A stretch of 7,099 nt of DNA from Chloroflexota bacterium (GCA_025355835.1 JANXYW010000276.1:1-7099); one strand, 5' to 3'. Positions 1 to 5,671 are shown, counted from the stretch's first letter. The notes: generated by a model not told the origin, from the letters alone. Numbers and translations: made by a program.

Positions 1-972
1 GGCGTTTTCGATGTCTCGCACATGGGCCGCCTCTTCGTCGTCGGCGCCGATGCCGAACGGTTGCTGCGCAGCGCCGTCACGTACAACGTCGCGAAGATTG
101 CCGAAGGGCGCGGCCACTACACGCTGCTTTGCAACGACCACGGCGGCATCATCGACGACCCCTACATCTACCGCCTCGATCCGCAGCGCTTCCTCGTCGT
201 GGGCAACGCTTCGAACGCGGATCGCGATCTCGCGCAGATTCGCGCGCTCGTGCAGCCGGGTATGGATGTCGAACTGATCGATCGGCAGGAGCAGACGGTG
301 ATGCTCGCGGTGCAGGGTCCGGCGGCGAGCGGCCGCATGGCGCGCATCATCGGCCCGGAGGTCGCGGCGCTCGCGCATCGTGAGTGCACCGAGCTGCCGT
401 TCATGCAATACAAGCTCTTCGTTTCGCGCACGGGCTACACCGGCGAGGACGGGTTCGAGATCGTCACGTCGACCGAAGCGGGCCGCGCCATCTGGCGTCA
501 ACTCGTCGCCGAGGGCGTCGAGCCGTGCGGACTCGGTGCGCGCGACACGCTCCGCCTCGAGGCGGCGCTGGCGCTGTGGGGAAACGACATCGACGAGACC
601 ACGACGCCGTACGAGGCCGGCCTCGGCTGGGTCGTCAGCCTCGACGATGGCGCCGAGTTCGTCGGGCGCGACGCGCTCGCGCAGCTGAAGGCAGCGGGAC
701 CGACGCGCAAGTTGACGTGCATGAAAGCGATCGATCGCGGCGTCATCCGCGACCACTATCCGATCCTGCGCCGCGGCGAACCGGTCGGCACGATCGCCAG
801 CGGCGGCTTCTCACCGACGCTCGGCGCAAGCATCGCCATGGCGTACCTCCCGCTCGATCTCACCAAGTACGGCACCGAACTGGAGGTCGACGTCCGTGGT
901 CGCATGCTGTCCGTCGTAGTCGTCCGCCGCCCGTTCGTCTCGAACAGCAATGAAGTGTCGCCCAACCCGTAG
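1..972 (+). CDS. gcvT: Aminomethyltransferase, glycine cleavage T-protein (5' end missing)
   Basis: Transfers the methylene carbon of the aminomethyl-lipoyl arm of GcvH to tetrahydrofolate and releases ammonia (EC 2.1.2.10, cytoplasmic). The frame is open from base 1, so the start codon lies left of the window. The visible 323 residues begin with the family motif GVFDVSHMG, which usually sits about 45-50 residues in, so the full protein should be near 370 aa, normal for the family. Further GcvT signatures are GGIIDD (visible residues 48-53, the Asp pair region implicated in folate binding and catalysis), TGYTGEDGFE (about 144-153), GLGARDTLRLE (from 177) and GNDID followed by TTPYEAGLGW. The C-terminal barrel domain runs to the stop at 970-972. 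It is the first visible gene of the operon, 50 bp before gcvH; that gap holds only the gcvH Shine-Dalgarno. Any glycine riboswitch or promoter would lie outside the window. Confidence 0.97.
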   Translation, partial: GVFDVSHMGRLFVVGADAERLLRSAVTYNVAKIAEGRGHYTLLCNDHGGIIDDPYIYRLDPQRFLVVGNASNADRDLAQIRALVQPGMDVELIDRQEQTVMLAVQGPAASGRMARIIGPEVAALAHRECTELPFMQYKLFVSRTGYTGEDGFEIVTSTEAGRAIWRQLVAEGVEPCGLGARDTLRLEAALALWGNDIDETTTPYEAGLGWVVSLDDGAEFVGRDALAQLKAAGPTRKLTCMKAIDRGVIRDHYPILRRGEPVGTIASGGFSPTLGASIAMAYLPLDLTKYGTELEVDVRGRMLSVVVVRRPFVSNSNEVSPNP

Positions 973-1022
973 GGACAGGTCCTCGAACTGTCCGCCCGCA
1001 CGATCACGAGTACGGAGATGTA

Positions 1023-1406
1023 ATGCCAGCCAACCCCACCGACCGCAAATACTCGAAAGAGCACGAGTGGCTAAAGATCGATGGCGACAGCGCCACGATC
1101 GGAGTCACCGACTATGCGCAAGATCAACTCGGCGATGTCGTCTACGTCGATCTGCCGCAGCCCGGTGCATCGATCACGCAGTTCGAGAAGATGGGCGAGA
1201 TCGAGTCGGTGAAGGCAGTCTCCGATCTCTTCACGCCCGCGTCCGGCGAAGTGCTCGAAGTGAACGAAAAGGTCGTCGAGAAGCCGGAGCTGGTGAACAG
1301 CGACCCGCACGGCGAAGGCTGGCTGCTCAAAGTGAAGCTCACGGATCCAGCCGAAGCCGACAAACTCCTCTCCGCCGCCGAGTACGACGCATTCACAGCG
1401 ACGTAG
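1023..1406 (+). CDS. gcvH: Glycine cleavage system H protein (lipoyl carrier)
   Basis: A 127-aa lipoyl carrier protein, the usual size. It shuttles the aminomethyl group from the P-protein to the T-protein and then reducing equivalents to the L-protein. The N-terminal motif KYSKEHEW (residues 9-16) and IGVTDYAQDQLGDVV (26-40) are typical. The lipoyl-attachment region GEIESVKAVSDL places the modified lysine at K64. The C-terminal half contains the family pattern of Gly/Pro turns and ends in an acidic helix. The start is supported by GGAG at 1014-1017, 5 nt before ATG. The TAG stop (1404-1406) merges into a heptamer repeat tract that fills much of the leader of the next gene. No lipoylation gene (lipA, lipB or lplA) is visible, so modification depends on loci elsewhere. 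Confidence 0.98.
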   Translation: MPANPTDRKYSKEHEWLKIDGDSATIGVTDYAQDQLGDVVYVDLPQPGASITQFEKMGEIESVKAVSDLFTPASGEVLEVNEKVVEKPELVNSDPHGEGWLLKVKLTDPAEADKLLSAAEYDAFTAT

Positions 1407-1430
1407 GTTCCAGGTTCTAGGTTCCAGGCT
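1405..1430 (+). repeat. Heptamer tract A (AGGTTCC-type, about 3.7 copies)
   Basis: Seven-base period: AGGTTCC (1405-1411), AGGTTCT (1412-1418), AGGTTCC (1419-1425), then AGGCT. It can also be read as a 14-bp repeat TAGGTTCCAGGTTC starting at 1404 and 1418. Its first two bases are the last two of the gcvH stop codon, and it ends 5 nt before the gcvPA Shine-Dalgarno. It takes up about 24 of the 44 intergenic bases. It is one of three heptamer tracts in this operon (see 2823-2854 and 3767-3838). Confidence 0.85.
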
Positions 1431-1435
1431 GTCCG

Positions 1436-1442
1436 AAGGGAG
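1436..1442 (+). promoter_or_regulatory. Ribosome binding site deciding the gcvPA GTG start
   Basis: AAGGGAG at 1436-1442 lies 8 nt before the GTG at 1451 and fits the anti-Shine-Dalgarno well. It also precedes an out-of-frame ATG at 1447, only 4 nt away, whose reading frame closes after a few codons. The GTG at 1451 is therefore preferred. A second in-frame GTG at 1490 (14th codon) has only a weak GAGG 11 nt upstream. Confidence 0.7.
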
Positions 1443-1450
1443 CCCGATGC

Positions 1451-2821
1451 GTGACCACAGAGACCCGACCAGTTGAGGCGCGACCGCTCGTGACCGAACC
1501 GCACCCGTACATCCCGCTCACGCCCGACGATCGCGCAGCCATGCTCGCGACCATCGGCGTCGCCTCCACCGACGATCTCTTTACCGACATTCCGGCGGCG
1601 TATCGCAACCCGTCCATCAACATCCCCGACGCGCTCACCGAGCTGGAACTGCTCGACGAGATGCGCACGCTCGCGGCGCGCAATCGCACGGGCTCCGACT
1701 ACGCGTGCTTCCTCGGTGCGGGCGCGTATCACCACTTCCGTCCGTCGCTGATCGATCCGCTCGTCATGCGCGGCGAGTTCCTCACGAGCTACACGCCGTA
1801 CCAGCCGGAGGTCAGCCAGGGCACGCTGCAGACCATCTTCGAGTTCCAGTCGCTGGTGTGCGAACTGACCGGCATGGATGTCGCGAACGCCGGCATGTAC
1901 GACGGCGCATCGGCGCTGGCCGAGGCGTGCCTGATGGCGTGCGCCGTCACCGGGCGCCGCCGTATCGCCGTGTCCGAGCGTGTGCATCCGAACTGGCTCG
2001 CCGTCGTACAGGGCTACGCGCACGGCCGCGACATCGGAGTCGACATGATGCCGCACCCCGCGCCCGGCGCAACGTTCGTCCTCAGCGACGAACACGCGTG
2101 CCTCGCCGTCGCGCAGCCCGATTTCTACGGTCGCATGTCGCTCGATGCCGCGTCGTGGGGCGAAGCGGCGCACGCCGCGGGCGCGCTGTTCCTCGTCGCC
2201 GCCGAACCGATCAGTCTCGGCATGTACCGCCCGCCGTCCGAGTACGGCGCCGACATTGTGGTCGCCGAAGGACAGTCACTGGGCGTATCGCTTTCGTACG
2301 GCGGTCCGTATGTGGGGCTGTTCGCCTGCCGCAACGACTACATTCGCCAGATGCCCGGCCGCATCGTCGGCCGCACCGCCGATCTCGAAGGCCGCACCGG
2401 CTACGTGCTCACGCTGCAGACGCGCGAACAGCACATCCGCCGCGAGCGCGCCACCAGCAACATCTGTACCAGCCAGCAGCTCATCGCGCTCTCCGCATCG
2501 ATGTACCTCGCGGCGCTCGGGCCTCGCGGACTCCGCCGCGTTGCGGAGCTCTGCTACGAGAAGGCGCACTATCTCGCCGACCGTATTGATGAACTGGCCG
2601 GCTTCCGCGTCGAGCGCGACGAGCCGTTCTTCCACGAGTTCGTCGTCCGGCCGCAGAAGCCGCCGTCGGAGATCAACCGCGCGCTCATCGAGCGCAGGAT
2701 CATCGGCGGCCTCGACGTGTCCGACGCCATCCACAACCGCATGCTTCTCTGCGCGACCGAACTCAACACTCGGGTCGAAATCGACGCGCTCGTCGAAGCG
2801 CTTGCGGAGGTATCGCGATGA
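1451..2821 (+). CDS. gcvPA: Glycine dehydrogenase (decarboxylating) subunit 1
   Basis: N-terminal half of the split P-protein; with GcvPB it decarboxylates glycine on PLP and loads the aminomethyl group on GcvH (EC 1.4.4.2). It has 456 residues, close to the family norm of about 445-450. The typical opening HPYIPLTPDDRAAML appears after a leader of about 17 residues. Family motifs follow: FLGAGAYHHF (87-96), YTPYQPEVSQGTLQ (114-127), ELTGMDVANAGMYDGA, and near the C-terminus TREQHIRRERATSNICT (324-340). The residue between Asn-Ala and Met-Tyr-Asp-Gly is Gly where Ser is common, a mild change. It starts with GTG at 1451; a start at 1490 is possible and would shorten it by 13 residues without touching conserved sequence. 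The stop TGA (2819-2821) overlaps the gcvPB ATG, so the two subunits are probably translationally coupled and made in equal amounts. Confidence 0.97.
   Translation: MTTETRPVEARPLVTEPHPYIPLTPDDRAAMLATIGVASTDDLFTDIPAAYRNPSINIPDALTELELLDEMRTLAARNRTGSDYACFLGAGAYHHFRPSLIDPLVMRGEFLTSYTPYQPEVSQGTLQTIFEFQSLVCELTGMDVANAGMYDGASALAEACLMACAVTGRRRIAVSERVHPNWLAVVQGYAHGRDIGVDMMPHPAPGATFVLSDEHACLAVAQPDFYGRMSLDAASWGEAAHAAGALFLVAAEPISLGMYRPPSEYGADIVVAEGQSLGVSLSYGGPYVGLFACRNDYIRQMPGRIVGRTADLEGRTGYVLTLQTREQHIRRERATSNICTSQQLIALSASMYLAALGPRGLRRVAELCYEKAHYLADRIDELAGFRVERDEPFFHEFVVRPQKPPSEINRALIERRIIGGLDVSDAIHNRMLLCATELNTRVEIDALVEALAEVSR
2806..2821 (+). promoter_or_regulatory. gcvPB Shine-Dalgarno and ATGA stop-start overlap
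   Basis: GGAGG at 2806-2810 stands 7 nt before the ATG at 2818. The stop of gcvPA (TGA, 2819-2821) and the start of gcvPB share ATGA, a classical arrangement for translational coupling of two subunits of one enzyme. Confidence 0.85.
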
Positions 2822-4365
2822 CCAACCTCCAATCTTCAACCTTCAACCTCCAACAGCCAGAACCCACGCTCGACGCGCGCTCGCACGCCGGACGCATCGC
2901 CGTCGCGATGCCGCACTCAGATGTGCCCGGCGCCGAAGCGCCACCCGCCGAACTGCTGCGTCGCGATCTGCGACTCCCCGAACTGTCGCAGCTTGATGTC
3001 GTGCGCCACTACACGCGGCTGTCGCAGCTCAACTGGTCGATCGATACGCACATGTACCCGCTTGGGTCGTGCACGATGAAGCTCAACCCGAAAGTGAACG
3101 ACGCCATCGCCGCCATGCCCGGCTTCGCCGATGCGCACCCGATGCAGCCCGCCGCCGACGTGCAGGGCGCGCTTGCGGTGGTGTACGGCCTGCAGCGCAC
3201 GCTCGCCGAGATCACCGGCATGGCCGAAACGTCGCTGGCGCCGCTCGCTGGCGCGCAGGGCGAACTGGCCGGCGTGCTCGTCATCAAGGCATATTTGGAA
3301 TCGCGAGGCGAGAAGCGCACGACGATCCTCGTGCCCGATTCGGCGCACGGCACGAACCCCGCGACGGCGTCGATGGCCGGATTCGATGTCGTTGCCGTGA
3401 AGCCGCAGCCGGACGGCGACATGGATCTCGATGCGCTGCGCGTCGCGCTCGAAGAGCACGGCCCGACGGTCGCCGCCCTCATGATCACGCTGCCGAGCAC
3501 GCTCGGCCTGTTCGACCGCAACATCGTGCAGATCGCGGAGATGGTGCACGCGCACGGCGCGCAGATGTACGGCGACGGCGCGAATCTCAACGCGATGGTC
3601 GGCCAGGTGAAGCCCGGCGATCTCGGCTTCGACGTCATGCACATCAACCTGCACAAGACGTTCAGCCAGCCACACGGCGGGGGCGGGCCGGGGGCGGGAC
3701 CGATCGTCGTGAAGGAACACCTGATCCCGTTCCTGCCGTCCCCGCATGTCGTCGTTGACGCCGACGAAGATGAAAGATGGAAGATGGAAGATGGAAGTGG
3801 CTCGGGTCGTCCATCCTCTATCATCCATCCTCCATCCTCGGCCACGTATCGCCTCCACGATCCGGAACGCACGATCGGCCGCCTCGGCGCATTCCACGGC
3901 AACTTCGGCGTGCTCCTGCGCGCCTACGCATACATCAGCAGCCTCGGCCCCGACGGGCTGCGCGCCATGAGCGAGGCCGCAGTGCTCAACGCGAACTACG
4001 TGCAAGCGCGCCTCCGCGGCGCGTACGATCTCGCGCACGACCGCACGTGCATGCACGAGGTGCTGTTCAGCGGCCGCAAGCAGAAAGCGCAGGGCGCGAA
4101 AACGCTCGACATCGCCAAGCGCATGATCGACTACGGCTACCATCCCCCGACCATCTACTTCCCTCTCGTCGTCGAAGAAGCCTTGATGATCGAGCCCACC
4201 GAAAGCGAAACAAAGGAAACGCTAGACGCCTTCTGCGAAGCGATGCTGCAGATCGCGGCCGAGGCCGAAACGCAGCCGGAGCTCCTGCGCGAAGCCCCGC
4301 ACAACGCGCCGCTTCGCCGCCTCGACGAGGCGACGGCGGCGCGTAAGCCCGTGCTGCGGTGGTAG
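2818..4365 (+). CDS. gcvPB: Glycine dehydrogenase (decarboxylating) subunit 2, PLP-binding
   Basis: C-terminal half of the split P-protein and carrier of the PLP cofactor. Recognisable blocks are RHYTRLSQLNW, PLGSCTMKLNPK (81-92), SAHGTNPATAS (175-185), YGDGANLN (251-258, with the Asp at 253 expected to contact the PLP ring) and INLHKTFSQPHGGGGPG. In the last block K280 is the expected Schiff-base lysine. GRLGAFHGNFGVLLRAYAYI and a C-terminal EPTESETKETLD block complete the family pattern. At 515 residues it is longer than the usual 485-490. The excess matches a low-complexity insertion at residues about 317-342 (RWKMEDGSG then RPSSIIHPPSS) encoded by an inverted heptamer repeat. The first 12 residues are also encoded by heptamer repeats and look unlike family N-termini. 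All catalytic motifs are intact, so the enzyme is probably functional. Its stop is one base from the stop of the convergent small gene. Confidence 0.97.
   Translation: MTNLQSSTFNLQQPEPTLDARSHAGRIAVAMPHSDVPGAEAPPAELLRRDLRLPELSQLDVVRHYTRLSQLNWSIDTHMYPLGSCTMKLNPKVNDAIAAMPGFADAHPMQPAADVQGALAVVYGLQRTLAEITGMAETSLAPLAGAQGELAGVLVIKAYLESRGEKRTTILVPDSAHGTNPATASMAGFDVVAVKPQPDGDMDLDALRVALEEHGPTVAALMITLPSTLGLFDRNIVQIAEMVHAHGAQMYGDGANLNAMVGQVKPGDLGFDVMHINLHKTFSQPHGGGGPGAGPIVVKEHLIPFLPSPHVVVDADEDERWKMEDGSGSGRPSSIIHPPSSATYRLHDPERTIGRLGAFHGNFGVLLRAYAYISSLGPDGLRAMSEAAVLNANYVQARLRGAYDLAHDRTCMHEVLFSGRKQKAQGAKTLDIAKRMIDYGYHPPTIYFPLVVEEALMIEPTESETKETLDAFCEAMLQIAAEAETQPELLREAPHNAPLRRLDEATAARKPVLRW
2823..2854 (+). 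repeat. Heptamer tract B (CAACCTY-type, 4 copies plus part) inside gcvPB
   Basis: Seven-base units: CAACCTC (2823-2829), CAATCTT (2830-2836), CAACCTT (2837-2843), CAACCTC (2844-2850), then CAAC. On the minus strand these read AGGTTGG/AGATTGG-like, close to tract A. They begin three codons into gcvPB. Three heptamers equal seven codons, so the encoded leader shows a seven-residue period (NLQSSTF then NLQQ). The conserved family sequence begins just after it, at about residue 15. Confidence 0.85.
3767..3838 (+). repeat. Heptamer tract C: inverted heptamer repeat inserted in frame in gcvPB
   Basis: Left arm: AAGATGA (3767-3773), then AAGATGG three times (3774-3794) and a one-base-short AAGTGG (3795-3800). 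Spacer 3801-3810. Right arm: CCATCCT (3811-3817), CTATCAT (3818-3824) and CCATCCT twice (3825-3838). The arms 3774-3800 and 3811-3838 can fold into one long hairpin with 23 pairs by my count, including one G-U, with about one mismatch per heptamer and a single bulge. The block encodes residues about 317-342 of GcvPB, between LPSPHVVVDAD and TYRLHDPERTIG. Homologues as I recall them have only a short linker there. Confidence 0.85.
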
Positions 4366-4366
4366 G

Positions 4367-4627
4367 CTAGGCGGATGCGGCTTCGGAGCGGCGCTCAGCG
4401 AATGGCCGCAAGAGCAATCGGAGTTCTTGCTCGTCCCAGTCGCCGTGCGTAAACTCGGCCAACCGGTGCTCGATCTCGTAACTCAACTCGCGCGCGTCGT
4501 CGGTACTGGTGTTGTCGATGCCCCAAGTCGCGGGCGTGAACCAGTCGCGGAACGCGTCGAGCGCGAGTTCACCCGAAACAAATCGCCGTAGCTGCTCCTG
4601 AATCGTGAGATAGAGAGACGACTTCAT
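4367..4627 (-). CDS. Uncharacterised 86-aa protein with a Trp-rich helical motif
   Basis: I do not recognise a named family. The protein starts MKSSLYLTIQEQLRRFVSGE and has an amphipathic N-terminal helix, then LDAFRDWFTPATWGI (about 23-37), then acidic helical segments IEHRLAEFTHGDWDEQELRLLLRPF. Small bacterial proteins with a 'basic helix, G-x-[IL]-[AS]-L-x-x-F-x-x-W, then I-E-x-x-L-A-E' layout are familiar to me as hypothetical proteins, but this is memory, not a search. The frame stays open upstream to 4735, but the shorter start fits the protein pattern and has GGGA 8 nt upstream (plus-strand 4636-4639). It shares CATG with the start of the plus-strand neighbour, and its stop lies one base from the gcvPB stop. 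It may function with the divergent gene; that is inference from arrangement only. Confidence 0.7.
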   Translation of the reverse strand: MKSSLYLTIQEQLRRFVSGELALDAFRDWFTPATWGIDNTSTDDARELSYEIEHRLAEFTHGDWDEQELRLLLRPFAERRSEAASA

Positions 4628-4628
4628 G
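4625..4628. promoter_or_regulatory. Shared CATG: overlapping divergent start codons
   Basis: The plus-strand ATG (4626-4628) and the minus-strand ATG (4627-4625) overlap in one CATG. Each gene therefore has its ribosome binding site and any promoter inside the first codons of the other gene: purine-rich GAGAG at 4613-4617 for the plus gene, GGGA (complement of 4636-4639) for the minus gene. Both starts rest on pattern and weak Shine-Dalgarno sites; a downstream plus-strand start at 4677 (M18) would remove the overlap. Confidence 0.5.
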
Positions 4629-4940
4629 GCCGAAATCCCAAGCGTTCGGGTCGTTGCCGCGAGACAGTTGCGCTCGATGTTCAACGACGGCCGATATTGG
4701 CAACGGGCCCAAGCTGGCGAGCTTCGGGAAGTCATCTTGCGTGATGGTCACCCGAGCGCGCCGAAGGCCAACGAGCCATTCTGTACGCGAATTCAGACTA
4801 TCACATACACGGATCGCGATGGCCAGCGAATCGCGATCGTGCATCAGTACCTCCGTCAAGATGGCACGCTCGGCGCTTCGGGCGCGCCCGATCCCAAGAA
4901 GGTTTGGCAAGACGGCGTCATATTCGAAGCTCGCGACTGA
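4626..4940 (+). CDS. Uncharacterised 104-aa protein ending in a GASGxPDPK motif
   Basis: No named function recognised. The protein begins MAEIPSVRVVAARQLRSMFNDG, then LREVILRDGHPSAPKANEPFCTR. A beta-rich part follows (TITYTDRDGQRIAIVHQYLR), and it closes with QDGTLGASGAPDPKKVWQDGVIFE. The pattern 'Y-L-R-x-D-G-T-L-G-[AG]-S-G-x-P-D-P-K' recurs, as I recall, in small hypothetical proteins of GC-rich bacteria; this was not searched. Tyr/Asp/Gly spacing and a mixed composition argue that it is a real protein and not an antisense shadow. A GAGAG stands 8 nt before the ATG. M18 (4677) is an alternative start giving 87 aa. It has no signal peptide or membrane segment. It diverges from the 86-aa gene and converges on the lipoprotein gene across a 103-bp gap. 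Confidence 0.75.
   Translation: MAEIPSVRVVAARQLRSMFNDGRYWQRAQAGELREVILRDGHPSAPKANEPFCTRIQTITYTDRDGQRIAIVHQYLRQDGTLGASGAPDPKKVWQDGVIFEARD
4812..4838. repeat. 9-bp perfect inverted repeat inside the 104-aa gene
   Basis: GATCGCGAT (4812-4820) and ATCGCGATC (4830-4838) flank a 9-nt spacer. Each arm contains the self-complementary ATCGCGAT, so the element is both a direct and an inverted repeat. It lies in the codons for the TDRDGQRIAI stretch. Confidence 0.6.
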
Positions 4941-5043
4941 CCTCTACCCTACCCGCCACCCGCCGCCATCTGATACAAGCTACCGAGACTCCCGCGAGTA
5001 CGCTGCGCTGGACCTCCCAGCAGCGGTGCGAGGTCGCCCACAC
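4941..5043. terminator. Convergent gap with two weak hairpins, possible terminator region
   Basis: The 103-bp gap between two converging genes holds no open frame worth calling. Two short inverted repeats are visible: ACTC-CCGC-GAGT (4988-4999) and GCTGG-ACCTC-CCAGC (5007-5021). The second can be extended by a further 3 bp across an unpaired stretch. Neither has a T-run, so a Rho-independent terminator is not demonstrated. Confidence 0.25.
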
Positions 5044-5631
5044 CTACTGGTAGACCTCGACAATGATCCGCGGCGGCGACGACGCCGTCGTTACGGCGTA
5101 GTACCGCAGCTCCGTACCGATTACCCATGCGACTTCGCCCTCGAAGTCGCATGTCGACTTCACCTCCTTGATCGACGGAGCGTTGGGCGCGAACGACAGC
5201 GGGCTTACCGTGAGGTTGCCGTTGTTGTCGTGCGCGACGGCGGGCTCGAATCGGAGCGCGAGCTGTGCCGGGCCCGCAGTCGCGACGGGATTGCCGGAGC
5301 CGCACGCCGACGTCGACGGGACGTACTTCGCCGTGTACCCCGGTACGTTCGCACCGCTGAATGTGAACGTCGCGATGTCGGAGCAGGTGCCGCTGGTGAC
5401 CTGTACGCTGTTCAGCACCGCCTGCGTCTGCGACGTAGCGGGTGCCGTGTACACCAGCGAATTGGGCGGGCCCGCCGCCGGCGTCGGGCAGGTCGCCGCG
5501 GTCGATGGCGTGCTCTTCGCCGCTGCGGGCGATTTCACGCCGGCCGCTGGCGTCGCCGCCTTCTTCGATCCGCCCCCGCATGCCGCGAAGATCACTGCGG
5601 TCACCGCCAAGGCACACATCAGGAAACGCAT
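5044..5631 (-). CDS. Lipoprotein with AMIN-like domain
   Basis: A 195-aa exported lipoprotein. The signal peptide MRFLMCALAVTAVIFAAC ends in a lipobox-like FAAC with the lipidated cysteine at C18; Phe at the -3 position is less usual than Leu. A low-complexity Ala/Pro/Ser/Thr/Lys linker follows (19-56). The folded part (about 68-195) has TFTFSGANVPGYTAKYV (88-104), a GSGNPV turn, LALRFEPAVAHD (124-135), a CDFEGEVAWVIG motif (161-172) and a final PPRIIVEV strand. This order matches, from memory, the AMIN-like domain of small actinobacterial-type lipoproteins ('F.F.G..PGY...Y', 'PA..HD', 'DFEG...w.iG', 'P.R.vvD'). Related AMIN domains bind cell-wall or periplasmic partners; the role of this one is unknown. 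Cysteines 48, 83, 110 and 161 could form disulphides. AAGGGAG sits 6 nt before the ATG. It lies 40 bp downstream of larA on the same strand, so it is probably cotranscribed. Confidence 0.88.
   Translation of the reverse strand: MRFLMCALAVTAVIFAACGGGSKKAATPAAGVKSPAAAKSTPSTAATCPTPAAGPPNSLVYTAPATSQTQAVLNSVQVTSGTCSDIATFTFSGANVPGYTAKYVPSTSACGSGNPVATAGPAQLALRFEPAVAHDNNGNLTVSPLSFAPNAPSIKEVKSTCDFEGEVAWVIGTELRYYAVTTASSPPRIIVEVYQ
5126..5153. repeat. 12-bp perfect hairpin inside the lipoprotein gene
   Basis: CATGCGACTTCG (5126-5137), four-base loop CCCT, then CGAAGTCGCATG (5142-5153): a perfect 12-bp inverted repeat. It lies in codons 160-169, which encode the conserved TCDFEGEVAW stretch. A further CGACTTC copy follows at 5155-5161. 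No T-run follows on either strand. Confidence 0.85.
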
Positions 5632-5671
5632 GTGAGACTCCCTTCTCGTTCGAATCCGTGTTCGGCGCGAC

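Noticed and set aside
1142..2173. Long minus-strand open frame (343 codons) opposite gcvH and gcvPA
   Set aside because: It is Arg/Ala/His-rich with no recognisable motif and lies antisense to well-supported genes. High GC produces such open shadow frames.
2823..3838. CRISPR array made of the short repeats
   Set aside because: Units are 7 bp in direct tandem without spacers and lie inside a coding gene; no cas gene is present.
2917..4143. Minus-strand open frame (408 codons) opposite gcvPB
   Set aside because: Same reason: the opposite strand encodes clear GcvPB motifs with a known PLP lysine, and the antisense product is a low-complexity basic peptide.
1451..4365. A frameshifted or broken single-chain gcvP
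   Set aside because: Both halves are complete, the junction is an ATGA overlap with its own GGAGG site, and two-subunit P-proteins are well known. This is a natural split.
4367..4735. Longer version of the minus-strand small gene starting at 4735
   Set aside because: The extra 36 residues show no pattern and would overlap the 104-aa gene deeply. The start at 4627 matches the compact protein and has a GGGA upstream.
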